A stretch of 64,000 bases of DNA, taken from positions 992,001 through 1,056,000 of the forward strand of contig JABYQQ010000005.1 of NCBI GenBank assembly GCA_022605405.1. The letters are read 5' to 3'. Under the pieces are notes generated by a model. It made no database searches. It was not told the origin of the DNA and worked only from the letters and a program-made list of their open reading frames with translations. The first letter of the stretch is position 1; every line of letters begins with the position of its first letter. Source of the DNA: Earliella scabrosa. Taxonomy: Eukaryota > Basidiomycota > Agaricomycetes > Polyporales > Polyporaceae. Shown here piece after piece: positions 1 to 11,977 of the stretch. The position numbers and the translations under genes are program-made.

Positions 1-1190
1 CAGGTGGAACCCACATTCAATGTCGTGAGTCGGAACACGGCAACTTTGTAGGCGACAGCTTCGCATCCCGCTCCCGGGCCCACTGTGCATCGCGGGCGTG
101 GCGCGCGGGCGTTGTCGGGAAGGGGAATTCCGGTCTAGTAGAACGTCACCACAGGTTCCAACGAGCCCGGGAGCAGTGTCAACGTTCAACGTCCATCACA
201 CCACCTAGCGCTGACGCAATGGAATGATTGATACTGGCATCAGCGGAGGAGACACAGGATATAGGAGTCGACGTACTTGGCGAAACGGTATGCGCTTTCA
301 ACACCATATCGGACGCTGTACGGATCCGGGGAATACCAGGACTCGAACACGTTCCAAGCGGCCTTCAGTCAGGTCGGAACTTTTAAATGTGATAGTCTGT
401 CATGGACATTGGAGGCGTGCGCACATCACAACAGCATACGCGACAACGGCGGTAATTTGTGAAGGTCAATGAAGCCCCCTCGTTGCATCACTTGCCAACC
501 CCTCTTCCTCAACCTGCAGATGGTGAATGTGGCAAACGTACTCTGATCAAGCCGGGATCGGCGTTATGTGCACCGGTTGGTTTGAAAGCACGTAGTGCGG
601 GGGATGCACACGAGCACTGCGACAGGCCTCTAGGAAGGGTACCGTGGCGCGGAGCTGCAACATGAGGGCACGAAACGAGGCAGCATGGCAAGCGTACATA
701 CTTGGAACCGGGATTGTGTCTGCCGTGGAGTTGGACAGCCCTCTGCATCCTCTTCCTTCAGCGAGCTCGCTGCTTGTGCGGTTATGAATGCTGTGGATGT
801 TATCGACGATGTGGAATTTGCGCGCGCTCTCGTTATCCAAGGATGTGCTTTTGTAACCCGGCCGCACTATGGACACCGCTGCGGCTTGGTGAGACGAAGA
901 TTTGGAGGCGGCGACACATTACAGCATCCATGCTACGTATCGTTGCACCGAGTCCACAAAGCCGTCGATGCATTGCGCTTGCGGTAACGATCCAAGGTTG
1001 TCTAAGGACAGTGTAAAGGCATAGATTGAGCATGGAGTAACAGTCGAAGACACAGCGCGCGCGCAAAGGTGACGAGACGTTGACGCGATGGGCAAGCGAA
1101 ATGAGTGATCTAAGCGAGCGCGACAGCCACCGCCGCTTGTACTCCGAGCTCGATCTCCGTGCTCGTCGCCCGTCTCTGTCTATATAATCC
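1..1190. other. No gene recognised at the left edge
   Basis: Only short frames without family motifs occur on either strand, and they overlap one another in the manner of noise. I could not assemble a spliced gene here. The right part is probably the promoter of the aminotransferase gene that follows. Confidence 0.5.
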
Positions 1191-1197
1191 GCATAAA
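1191..1197 (+). promoter_or_regulatory. TATA-like element upstream of aminotransferase
   Basis: A TATATAA sequence lies about 120 bp before the start codon at 1312, a usual distance for a fungal core promoter. No experimental support is visible. Confidence 0.45.
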
Positions 1198-1311
1198 CAA
1201 TCCCCAGAGCGTGCCTCAGACACTCGGGCTCTAACTCGTCTCACCCACATCTCCGCCACATTTTCGCACCTTGCACTCTGACTCGTACGTGGCAGACACC
1301 AGCCCCGCAAC

Positions 1312-3085
1312 ATGTCTCCCTCGGCCCAAAAGCTCACCAACGGCAACCACGCCAAAAAGGACCGCTCAAACCTCATCCCATTCTCTTCGAGACTGAGGGA
1401 GGGTCGAGCTCTTGCGCAGGATGTTTGGTCCATCTTCAAGTGCGTCGAAGACTTATGAGAAATGACTCACCTGGACTGAGTATCTTGCAGCGCTGCTAAC
1501 CTCCCGGCGGATTGCATCAATCTCGGCCAAGGATACATGAACTTCGCACCTCCTGAATGGATCAAAACCGCCGCGGAGGAGGCTTTGAATTCGGTCGCCA
1601 CGAACCACTACTCGCACCCGAAGGGCCGCCTCCGTCTCCGAGAAGCTCTGAAGGCGCACTATGATCCTGAGCTGGGGAGAGACCTCGATGTCGAGACGGA
1701 AATCCTCGTGACGAGCGGTGCTAACGAAGGTGAGGTCGTGTGCGCTATGCCCCCAATTCATTGTCTCATCCATCACGTCTGGGCGCCAGGACAATACTCC
1801 GTGTTCGTAGCTTTCCTGGAACAGGGCGATGAGGTCATCATGTTCGAGCCCTTCTTCGATCAGTATCTCCCGTCGGTTACGTTCAACGGCGGAGTGCCTG
1901 TCTATGTTCCGCTACATCCCCCAACCGGCGATGGCAAGCAGAGCAGCCATGAATGGTCCATCGACTTCGACGAGCTGCGGTGAGTGCTTTACCATGTGTA
2001 CCATCGAGCGCATTCTGACTGTCGTTCATCGCAAGGCGTGCGGTCACGCCACGCACCAAGATGATCATTGTGAATACGCCGCACAACCCGGTTGGCAAGG
2101 TGTTCACCCGAACAGAGCTCGAACAAATTGCCGAGATCGCGGAGGAGCACAATCTGCTAGTGATGTCTGACGAAGTCGTGCGTACCCCGATACGTTCATT
2201 CGCTTCCGCGCGGTTCTGAATGACAGCTTCCTAGTACGACTCACTTGTCTTCGACGACAATGAGCACGTCCGCATCGCCACCCTGCCAGGCATGTGGGAC
2301 CGCACAGTCACCGTCGGCTCAGCAGGCAGTACGTACTCCATCTTGCGTACCCTGCGTGGCCGAGCCCAGCGCTGACTTGGAACGTGCCACAGAGATGTTC
2401 GCAGCTACCGGCTGGCGCGTGGGCTGGCTCATCGGCCCTGCTTCGATTATCCAGCCATCGCTCGCGGCGACAACCCGCATCGTCTTCTGCAGCAACTCGC
2501 CCCTCCAAGAGGCCTCTGCTGTCGGTCTCGAGCAAGCGAAGAAGCGCGGCTTCCTCAAGAAGCAGTGCCAGGAGTATGCTGAACGCCGCAAGATTCTGAC
2601 CGACGGCTTCGACAAGCTCGGGATGAAGTACACGAATCCGCAAGGAAGTTACTTCGTTCTGCTTGTGAGTGTTTCAGTCCAAGTCCTATCTTACGGTCTT
2701 GAACCCTGAATCGCGCCACAGGACATCTCTAACGTGAAGTGGCCCGAGGACTACCCGTTCCCACCGAGTGTTCTCGGTAGGGGCCGTGACTTCAGGTCAG
2801 TAATATCATCCAGTAGTACCCATCCTTGAAACTGAGAACAGTTCGTCAACAGGGCATGTTGGTTCATTGCCATGGAAGTCGGCGTATCTTCGATCCCTGT
2901 CAGCGAGGTGAGCGTCCCGTATCGAGGTTGGTTGCCTCCATCACTCACGGTATGCGATTCAGTTTTACTGTGAAGAACACACGTCTATCGGCGAGAACTA
3001 CGCACGGTTTGCGTTCTGCAAAGACATTGACACCGTGAAGCATGCGGTCGAACGCTTGCAGAATCTCAAGAAGTACCTCTCATGA
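1312..3085 (+). CDS. BNA3: Kynurenine aminotransferase-type class I/II PLP aminotransferase
   Basis: A fold-type I aminotransferase. The family moves the amino group of kynurenine (or glutamine and Cys conjugates) to a 2-oxoacid, yielding kynurenic acid from kynurenine. The start is the first Met (MSPSAQKL). Short introns, the first at 1440-1490, separate exons that carry TSGANEG, the NTPHNPVGKVF substrate/PLP region, and GSAGKMFAATGWRVGW, whose Lys (encoded across an intron) is the Schiff-base residue and whose Arg follows in the family order. The C-terminal part includes NPQGSYF and ends KKYLS. The reading is complete from end to end with no break. It ends 147 bp from the convergent helicase gene. 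The kynurenine substrate is inferred from family resemblance only; a glutamine transaminase or cysteine-conjugate beta-lyase role is possible. Confidence 0.88.
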
Positions 3086-3232
3086 GTTCAATCGAAGGAA
3101 CAAATGAACGTGCGCAGGGGGTATAGATTGCTGCACTTTGGAAGATAGATTGCGTCAGTGGCGGTGTGCTAACTCTGTATTCGTATGGCTACATGAAGGT
3201 GTCGAGGAGTTCTTTACTATCGTTATACAATC

Positions 3233-6200
3233 CTATGACTCATCCAGCCGGTCTACAATCCGCGACAGCAGCTCATTCACCGACGTCGACCGGGCATCAT
3301 AATACACCGGGTTGCTGACCAGCCGGCGCGCAAGGAACGTGAACGACAGCACGTCCACCGCCGCCTGCTTATCGCCAATCGTCCCATCCCTGCGCCGGTC
3401 CCTGTACCAAGCCCGCAGCGCGTCCGTCTCGAGCAAGCGCGACTCGAGCGGCAGGCCGTCGTTCAGGAAGCGCGTGATCGTGTCCTTGCCCTCCGCCTGG
3501 CAGAACAGGTGGAAGCGTCCCGCGCCGTTATGCCGCACGGCCTTGCCCTGCATGCGCACGATCTCCTCGAGCGGGTAGTCGCGCAGCTGCCGCTCCTCGC
3601 TCCCGCCACCCGGCGCGACGTACACGTACTGGGTGCCCATCACGACGACCGTCACTGCGCGCACGGGCAGCGTCCAGCACGCGTCGCGCGGGACGATGAG
3701 CACCCGGATGAGGCCCTCGGCGTACAGCTCGAGCATGAGCAGCCGGTCGGGCTTTGCGATGCCCTCATGGAAGAAGCCGACGCCGCGCGTGATGAAGTCC
3801 CGAAGGCCGTCGTAGTTCTGCAGCCGGGCGAGGTAGAGCTCGAGCCGCTCGATCGAGACGTCGTCCGGGAGGTAGCCCTTCGCGGACTCCATCTCGAGCG
3901 CGCACTGGGTGATCAGGTCGAGGGCGACGGACGTGCACTGGCTGCGAGATGGGACGAAGACGATCGCGGGCTCGCCGGGCGTGGCGCGGATCGCACTGTG
4001 TGCGGGCTTGGCCATCGCTTTGAAGAGCGCGGCGGACTGGGGGATGGTGAAAGTGTGGGTGGAGACTGACAAAGCCTGGTCGCGGTCGCTCGGGCGGAAA
4101 CTGTGTAGCGCTAGGGGATCAACGTTGAGCCATGCTGCGAGGTCTGCCGGGTCGTTCAGGGAGTTTGACAGACCGACGAACCGCACGGGGTACGCTTGTG
4201 TCGCATGCAATAGCAAAGAGACCCCAAGCTCGTATACGGCATCAAGTAGCTCCAGGCTCTCGCAGAGGACCATGCGCAATAGTGTAAGCGCTTGCTTGAT
4301 GTTCGGCCGTCGAGAAAGCGCTGCGAAGAGATCCGCAGCGGAGACTATGCGCACGGTCTTGCGAGCAGGAGTGTCGAATACACGATCTGCTCCGACAAGC
4401 TCGACCGAAGCGCCGGCGGCCTTTGATGATAAACGCAACTCGGACGTTACGTCTAATGCGATGCTTCGTCGAGGGGCAACAACTAGGCACCAGGCGTTAT
4501 TGGGCGAGTTGCGCAAAGTTTCCCTGTAGGTGCCCTATTAGTTTGACTTTTGCATATGTGACTCCGCGGGCTTACCAAATCGCGACTTGGCCGACAACAG
4601 ATTTGCCACATCCCGTCGGCGCGCACAGAAGGGCGTGCAGGCGCGTCTTCGTGATGCTCCAGAACACCTGACTTTGGATAGCGTTGAATCCGCGCACTCG
4701 GCGTGAGAGGACCTCCACCAGAGGAGGACTATGAAGAACGGAAAGCGGCAGGAAGGGAATGTCCAGACGTGGGGTATGGGACTCCGACGAGGAGGGCATG
4801 ACCAGGTCTTCGAGGGAGACCACGACCTCTTCTTCGGCACCCATCCACCGGTCGGAGACATACCGTATCGTAACAGAGGGCGGGGGCTTGTGAGTTGGGA
4901 TGGAGATGACGAAGTCGACGTCAGTGAAGTTGGTCGACTGACGGAAGATGAGGTGGGAGAGCTGCAGGATATTGAGCGCCTCGTGGTCCTCGACCCACAG
5001 CCAGAATGGTTCCACGTGCCCATGGATCTTGCTGTTCCAATTGAACGCACGCTCGACCTTGACAGCGATCTTCAGAACGTCAGCGCCGAGAGGCCTGAGC
5101 TTGTAGGTGATCCTGACTGTGGGGAATTGCTTCGCAGCGTTCCGTACAGCCAGCCCATGCTTCTCGTTGAGATGGAGCAGCTTGCCCAGCTCGTCCGCGC
5201 TCATCTCCGCGAGCTCAGACACCGCATATTCGTCAGCCCAGCGCTCAATCATACGTATCGTCTCCATCTTCAGCTCGAACTGCTTGAGCGGGTGATCGAA
5301 TGGCCACAGGCGTTTCTCAATGGCCTTGCTCATGCCCATGCACACAGCGCTGACGTTGGCCCATTTGCGAGAGATGGCGATCTCGAGCAGCGCGCGGACG
5401 ATACGACCTCCGTTCTGCGCCGCATATGCCTGGTCGGACACGAGGGCAAAGTCTTCCGGGCGGATCTCGCAGATGTACGCCTGCAGCAGGATGTTGACTT
5501 TGGTTTGACTAGTCATCTCCTTATCTTCCTGCAACCAGGTCACATGTCAGCCTGGAGTCACGACCACCATGGAATGTCCGACTAACCTTCACATTGCAAG
5601 GAATTTTCTCTAGAAACGACTTCAGCTCCTTGACTTCATTCTCGCGGGTTTGTATCTGGTCGAACTGCAGCAGGTTGAGTGGGCAATCCGAGGTCTGAAG
5701 TGATTCGTCTAACGTACCTCCGTGCTGTGGCTGAGCATGTCCAGAACATCCGCTTCTGACATCTTCGGCCGGAAGCGTTCGTTGAAGATCTCGATGGACT
5801 TGTGACGAATGTAGTACTTCGCCGCGATTCGACCCAGGTCGGTGATGACGAGGCTCCCGGTGAATCGATCGAAGGCAATCATGCGGGCTTCGGCGAGTTG
5901 CAGTGCAGCAGATGTGATGAGTTGGTTGCGTTTCGCCCCAAGCTGCGGGTCGTCCGCGACTTCCTCCCATCCGAGACCTGAGTGGGCATAGCAACGTATC
6001 AACCTTCTGGGTATGTTGGCACGCCGATACTATGTCCGTACCATATTGGAATGGGTTCTTGCGCATGCGCACGAAGAGGTAGGTGTAGCCGAGCCATTGA
6101 ACGGCGTCGTGGACATTCGCAACCGTACCAAGTGCGATCTCGGCATTGAGCGAGTCGATCATACCAGCCACAAACCTGCGACGATGAGATTAGGAGAAAT

Positions 6201-9200
6201 ATTGTTGAAGACACGGCACGTACTTAGACTCGATCGCGACCTGAGATGTCACGGCGTCGAGGTAGTGCTGAAGCTTGTCTTCCGAGGTACAAATGAAGCC
6301 CTCACCGCTCGACTCCAGTCCAGGTCGACCGGCGCGACCGAACACTTGGAGCACGTCCAAGACAGAAAGGTCTGTAAACGCGCCCTTCGAGCTGTCGTAC
6401 ACTTGCGTTCCCTTGATGATGACTAGTCAGAGCACTCGTCAGAACGAGTACCCAGTTTGTCTCCATGTCGAACCACACACCTGCATGTGCCGGCAAGTTG
6501 ACACCCCACGCGAGCGTAGCCGTACAGCAAAGCACCTTGCACAGCGTCAATCGAGTAATGCACGTTGATTTCCCGAAAACGCACCTTGATCGCCCTAGCC
6601 TCAAACATCCGCTCCATCATGTTCCTATCCGCTCTTAGCATACCAGCATGATGTATCCCAAAGCCCAGATCAAACAGCTGCTTCATCTCCTTATTCCGCG
6701 ACTGCCCAATCTCCCTCCTGAACAGATCGAACTGTGGGTGCTCGTCGCAACGGAACTCTTCAAGTGTTCCATCGGCATGCGCGGCCTCCTTGATCGCCTC
6801 CGCCGCCTTGACGGTCTCCTTGCGCGCGTGCACGAACACCATCACCTGGTGGCCCTCGCGGACGAGCTCGGAGACCTTCTCGTACACGACGCGGTCGAGG
6901 TTCTTCTTCGCGGTCGGGCTGTTGGGCTTGCCTTTGACGCCGATGAAGTGCTGCTCGAGCGGGACGGGGCGGAAGGACGAGTCGAAGTAGAAGAGACCGA
7001 TCTGGCGATTCACGCTGCAGTTTGTCAGCTCACACTGCGGACAGACGGAACATGTGCCTCACTGAAGGAAGTCGGCGACGTCGATGTAGTTTGGCAGAGT
7101 GGCGCTCAGGCCGACGATGCGGATGACGGACTGCGTCGACTCGACCTGGGCGAATTGATTAGGGCCTCTATGCTGGCAGGCATAACGTTATACACAAACC
7201 TGTCGAAGAGTACGGGCGACGATCGTCTCGATGACGGCACCACGCTCGTCGTTCAACAGATGAACTTCATCGATGATGAGCAGCTTGACTTTCTGTAGCC
7301 CATTCGCTGTGAAAATCTGATATACGGGAACCAAGCGATCGCACGCACCGATGCGAGTTCGCCTTCTCCAGTGGGCTTTCGGGTCACGACGTCCCACTTT
7401 TCAGGGGTGGTGACGATAATCTGTGTCTCGTTGATCTCCTGTTTCGTCAGCTGCATATCACCTGGGTGGCATAGTCAGTTGCATACGTCGGATTGATATG
7501 GCCTGTACGCACCAGTCAGCTCGCGAACTAGGATCGACAGCCACTTGAGGCGCTTCCCAAGTTTGCGGACGATCTCCGCCGCAAGTGCTTTCATGGGCGC
7601 ACTGCATTGCTATTGGTGTTCACTGAAGTTCCTCCAAGTCAACGAAGCTGCTCACACATAGATGATTTTGAACTTGTCACGCTGGACCGCGGCCGCCAGG
7701 TTCCCTGACGAAGTGTTTTGTTGCAAATGTTGTTGTATCACTCGCAAGACGGTGAGCATCGCGACGTCGGTTTTACCCTGGCCGCAATGTTATCGTACGC
7801 GAGCATACGACGGGACAGGCTACTCACGGCACCGGTGGGAGCTGAAAGATATGGCGGTTCAATAGTGTTCCTCCGAGGCAGTCAGAGTGAGCTTACCACA
7901 AACCAGCATGTTCTCATTTGATTGGTACGCGGTTGGATATACGATGGATTGAATCCTGTTTAGCGAAGTGTAACCCTGCGGACGTGCCCTTGTCACGATT
8001 ACTCCTGTAAATATGAGGCTCATGCACATACTGGGAATGATCCTCTTGCCAGGGGTTCGAGTTCGGCGACCGTAATCTGTCGCTCTGTGGCACGTGGAGG
8101 AACAGTCTTTGCCGGGGGCACTGTCACCTCTTCATATTCCTGGGAACAGTCAGTCAAAGATGTTCAACGGGTGAATATGGAACTAACATGAAACTAACCT
8201 CGTAATTATGGCGTGTCGTCCCAATTGGCAACACATATCGCGTGCCAAGGTGGGACAATAGGTTGCCTTGCGCCATCGAGGCGGATGTGTATACATGGGG
8301 GAGAACCTCAGGCGCGTCGTGCTGGCATAAGCGAGGTCAATCGCTGCGCGACGAGACTTTCAAGGTTGTACTTACAGCCGTGCCAGAGAATAGAGGTCGT
8401 TCTGCGTTTGTTCGTAAAGTCTCCTCCATGCGCCTGCGAGCTTCTTCTGGACTCAGATTGTCCACGACCGATGAGGTCACTGAGCGGCTGTGAGTTCCGT
8501 CACGCGCAGTCAACACTAGGATCGCCGTACCTTCTCGCTCCTTGCCTTTGCTACGTCCGTTGACTTGAGAAGATGAAGTAGGTTGGGAAGATTGCGATGT
8601 CTGCTGATTGCCATGGAGGTACGCTGCGATTTGTTCCGCCGCATTTCTACGCTGCTCTAGTAGCTGCATTGACAATTCGATGTTGTCAAACCCAATCAAC
8701 TCAACCAGCTCCTCAGATATGGAGTCATCTGCTCTTTCCGAGGCAAGAAGGGACAACAGAGGCTCAAGAACATGTTCGAGACCAGATTTTCTGTACACAA
8801 GCAAGACACAAGGCGTGAATGTGAAGAAGCCAATATATTGCTCAAGAAATACACACGACAAAATAGCGGAAAGTAGGGGGCCACGAGAGGACCCTGCTGA
8901 GTTTGCAGAATCCCGAAGGACGCCAAGTACCGAGTCCCATTCGTCGTCTTCACCAAGTTCGCTAGGGCCATCGACAGCAGAGGCACCAGCTGGACGTTGA
9001 CATTAGCCGAGTGGATTGACAGCATCAGGGACAGGAGCAGCACGCACTGCTCCCTGAAACGGTGTATCTGGAGCGGCTTATCAGTTGCAAGCATCCCGAA
9101 GGAAGGCCGCCACGGACCTGGCCCATTCGTCCAAGAGGCGTTTGTCGCGATCTGCGGAATCTTCGGATGTGCTAACGAGATACTCCAGGTGCTCTGCGAG

Positions 9201-9212
9201 GGTCGGTGCCAT
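3233..9212 (-). CDS. SLH1: Ski2-like RNA helicase, SLH1/ASCC3 type, with degenerate second cassette
   Basis: A large tandem-cassette helicase. SLH1/ASCC3 acts in the ribosome-quality-control trigger complex that splits collided ribosomes. The N-terminus ([11 protein letters not shown]) was rebuilt through small exons, one of 20 nt at 9048-9067. Cassette 1 is canonical: P-loop APTGAGKT, DEVH box, [17 protein letters not shown] and [10 protein letters not shown], with [15 protein letters not shown] closer to SLH1/ASCC3 than to BRR2. A Sec63 module follows (about 6000-4750). Cassette 2 keeps its P-loop ([10 protein letters not shown]), but the DExH position reads CESLEL, HHAG reads FFHEG, and the GRAGR region reads QGKAVRH. 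The protein stops soon after the winged-helix region (NPVYYDAR) with no second Sec63 module, and only 147 bp separate it from the next gene. A 14-nt exon at 7828-7841 encodes part of the first P-loop. Many short introns make some internal junctions approximate. Confidence 0.85.
7828..7841 (-). other. 14-nt microexon inside the first helicase P-loop
   Basis: Read on the minus strand, a CTTTCAG acceptor, 14 nt and a GTGAGTA donor stand between introns at 7842-7896 (55 nt) and 7778-7827 (50 nt). Joining them turns VC | APTGA | GKTDVAM into an unbroken Walker A motif. Without the exon the frame is lost. Confidence 0.85.
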
Positions 9213-9639
9213 CACTGTCGACGAATGGAAGAGGCAGAGAAACGTTCAAGCCAGCTGGATGCGCAACGAAGGAAAAGAAAGGGAAGAAGAGAGAGGACGG
9301 ACGCGTCTGTGCTGCAGTCTGCTGCAGTCATAGACATGGCTGCTCGGAGCCGGCATTCGTAGAGCACGCGTCGGTAGACGCCGAGTGATCGCGCTTGGGG
9401 CGCCGAGAACCCAAAAGGGCAATATGGACGCAGGAGGCGCTCTACTTATCTGCTTCCAATGCGACTCTGTCCACCGAGGCCGCCCCTCTTCTTATCGCTT
9501 TCATTCATTCGTTTTTCGCTCTGCCTAGAATGCGACTCGAGTCAAGCGCATATAAAATCCCGCTCGGCCGTCGTCGACGCGTCGAGTGTCTTCCCTCGCC
9601 CGCCCCCTGCACGCGACCGCGACCCGACGTCCTCCAGCC
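9213..9639. promoter_or_regulatory. Divergent promoter, helicase / NCS2 permease
   Basis: This space separates two divergent start codons. A TATAAAA at 9551-9557 lies about 85 bp before the permease start and fits its core promoter. No other element is recognisable. Confidence 0.5.
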
Positions 9640-11824
9640 ATGTCTATACGCTCCGAGTCCGTGACCACAGACCAGCCGGAGAAGATCTCCCCGCCTACTC
9701 TCGACGCCGCACCCCACAGCGAGCGTGCACGCTGGAACGTCCGCGGCAGCGCCAAACACATCAAGCGCAAGCTCACGACCCGACACGGTTGGCTCGGTGA
9801 CTACGACTATGCATGGCTTTGCATGCCCACTCTTCCCTGGCGAGGCAAGGGAAAGCACGCGAAGACCGCCCCGCCCTTCTATGCGCTCGACTCTGAGCTG
9901 CCTCTCCTCCTTGCTGCCGCAAGCGGTCTCCAACATGCGCTTGCAATGCTCGCGGGGCTCATCACCCCGCCGATCATCTTCGCCAGTGCCCTCAACCTGG
10001 ATGCTGCGACGTCCTCGTACATGATTTCCGCGTCGCTCATCGGCTGTGGTGAGCACAGAAGCTTCGCGCGGACCTGCTCAAGCTAACAGCTGTGCAGGAA
10101 TCCTTAGTTTGGTTCAGATGTCCCGCATACGACTCTTCAGGAATTACTACCTTGGTACCGGTCTTATTACGGTTGTCGGAACCAGCTTCGCGACCCTCAG
10201 CACTGCAAACGCTGTATGTACTATCTCGCTCCCTCTAGGGTCGCATATACTCATCCCAATAGATCTTCAATGCTATGTACGCAGATGGGACATGTCCATC
10301 CATCACGGCTGCAGATGGCACAGTAACACGAGGCCCTTGTCCGGACGCATATGGGATGGTGCTCGGTACGCGTCATATGTCTCTATATGACCGACTACTC
10401 ATATCTTTGCAGGGACATCGCTCATCTGCTCGTTCCTCGAAATCTTCATGTCCTTCGTCCCTGCACGGATACTCAAGCGTATTTTTCCTCCCATGGTCAC
10501 TGGCACCGTTATTGTCATGATTGGCGCGTCCCTCATCGGCGAATCCGGGATCCCCAATTGGGGCGGAGGATCCAACGACTGTAAGACCCGGCCAACTTCA
10601 GGGATTTTCGAGCTTTGTCCGACTATATTCGCGCCCCGTCCCTTGCCTTGGGGCTCCCCGGAGTTCATCGGTCTCGGTTTCCTATCCTTCGTCAGCATCA
10701 TCCTAACGGAGCTGTTTGGGTCGCCATTCCTCAAGAACATATCTGTCATTGTCGGACTCGCCGTCGGATGCATCGTCGCCGGAGCAACAGGCTACATCGA
10801 TGGCAGCAGGATCCAGAGTGCCCCCGCGATCACCTTCCTTTGGGTGCATACATTCAAGATTCGCGTGTATCCGCCTGCGATACTTCCTATGTTCGCCGTA
10901 TACAGTGAGTGGCTTTGGTCGTGACTGAATGTCCCCAGGCTCATGACGCGCATATAGTCTCTCTAGCAATGGAGGCGATCGGTGACATCACCGCCTCTGC
11001 CGAAGTCTCTCGCGTCGCTGTCCATGGCGAAGAGTTCGACACCCGCATTCAGGGTGGTGTTCTGGTGCGTACAACCACTGGAATCGGTGTTCAAGCACTT
11101 TGACCAATCATCATCCTGTATAACCCAGAGTGACGGTATCGGCGGCTTCGTGTCTGCGTTGTTCACGGTCACGCCTCTGTCTATCTTCGCCCAGAACAAC
11201 GGTGTCATCGCCATCACACGATGCGCAAACCGGACAGCGGGCCGCTTCTGCTGCTTCTTCCTCATCCTGTTCGGTGTCCTTGGAAAGATCTCAGGTGTAT
11301 TCTTGGCCAGTAAGTTCTGTCCTACGCGCGGTTGAATAGATTGCTCACCCTCTGCTACAGTTCCGAACTCCGTGCTTGGAGGTGTGACGACCTTCCTGTT
11401 CGCCACCGTCGCGACGTCTGGCATCCGCGTGCTCTCGTATAACCGTTTCACGCGTCGAGAGCGATTCATTCTCGCCGCCGCATTCTCCTTTGGCTTCGGC
11501 GACCTACTCGTACACGGCATCTTTACACATCTCTTCGACGGCGTCGTCAACCCAAGCAGCGGCCTACGGGGTCTGTTCGATTCGATCACCATCGTACTGT
11601 CAACACCTTGTGAGTACCGTTACTGTACACGCCTATCCGAACGTGCTAATATGACAATCCCGCCAGTCTTGATCGCTGGACTCGTAGCGCTCGTTCTGAA
11701 CCAGATCCTGCCTGAAGAAGACGAGCAGGATGATGACGATGTGGTGGAGGAAATTGTCGACGTGGAAGCGCAGCCACATACTAAGGAAGGGGCGAAGGCA
11801 CATCTTCACGAGCACAGCGCATGA
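9640..11824 (+). CDS. NCS2 nucleobase permease (xanthine/uric acid, UapA-like)
   Basis: A plasma-membrane symporter of the nucleobase-ascorbate transporter family, which in fungi imports xanthine and uric acid with protons. The family signature is visible as QNNGVIAITR, and the conserved Gln-His of transmembrane segment 1 as SGLQHALAM. Other family segments are SLIGESGIPNWGGGS and VTGTVIVMIGASLI. A soluble N-terminal tail (MSIRSESVTTD) precedes many hydrophobic helices, and the tail is acidic (EEDEQDDDDVVEE). Several short introns lie between helices, and all exons stay in frame to the stop after EHSA. Substrate preference cannot be read from sequence alone; uric acid/xanthine is the most likely from family resemblance. 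Confidence 0.9.
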
Positions 11825-11977
11825 TCTCGAGGCCCGCTAAGTCCAGTAATCACTTGTATTCTTGCCTAGACGTACGAACGATATTCACGATCTCAGTCAT
11901 CATCCAGACCGATCAACGAATGCATTCAGAAGCATATACATACACACATGTACCATAACTGATGCAACTACCACTCT

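Noticed and set aside
1..1100. Several 60-110-codon frames on both strands at the left edge
   Set aside because: Overlapping, without motifs, and not joinable by splice signals into a recognisable protein.
3509..4069. 186-codon plus-strand frame inside the helicase gene
   Set aside because: Antisense to conserved second-cassette sequence and rich in Arg, Val, Asp and Gly typical of GC-rich shadow frames.
8690..9212. Apparent frameshifts and stops at the start of the SLH1 gene, suggesting a pseudogene
   Set aside because: Three introns with good donor, branch and acceptor signals, including one 20-nt exon at 9048-9067, restore one frame from [11 protein letters not shown] to [12 protein letters not shown].
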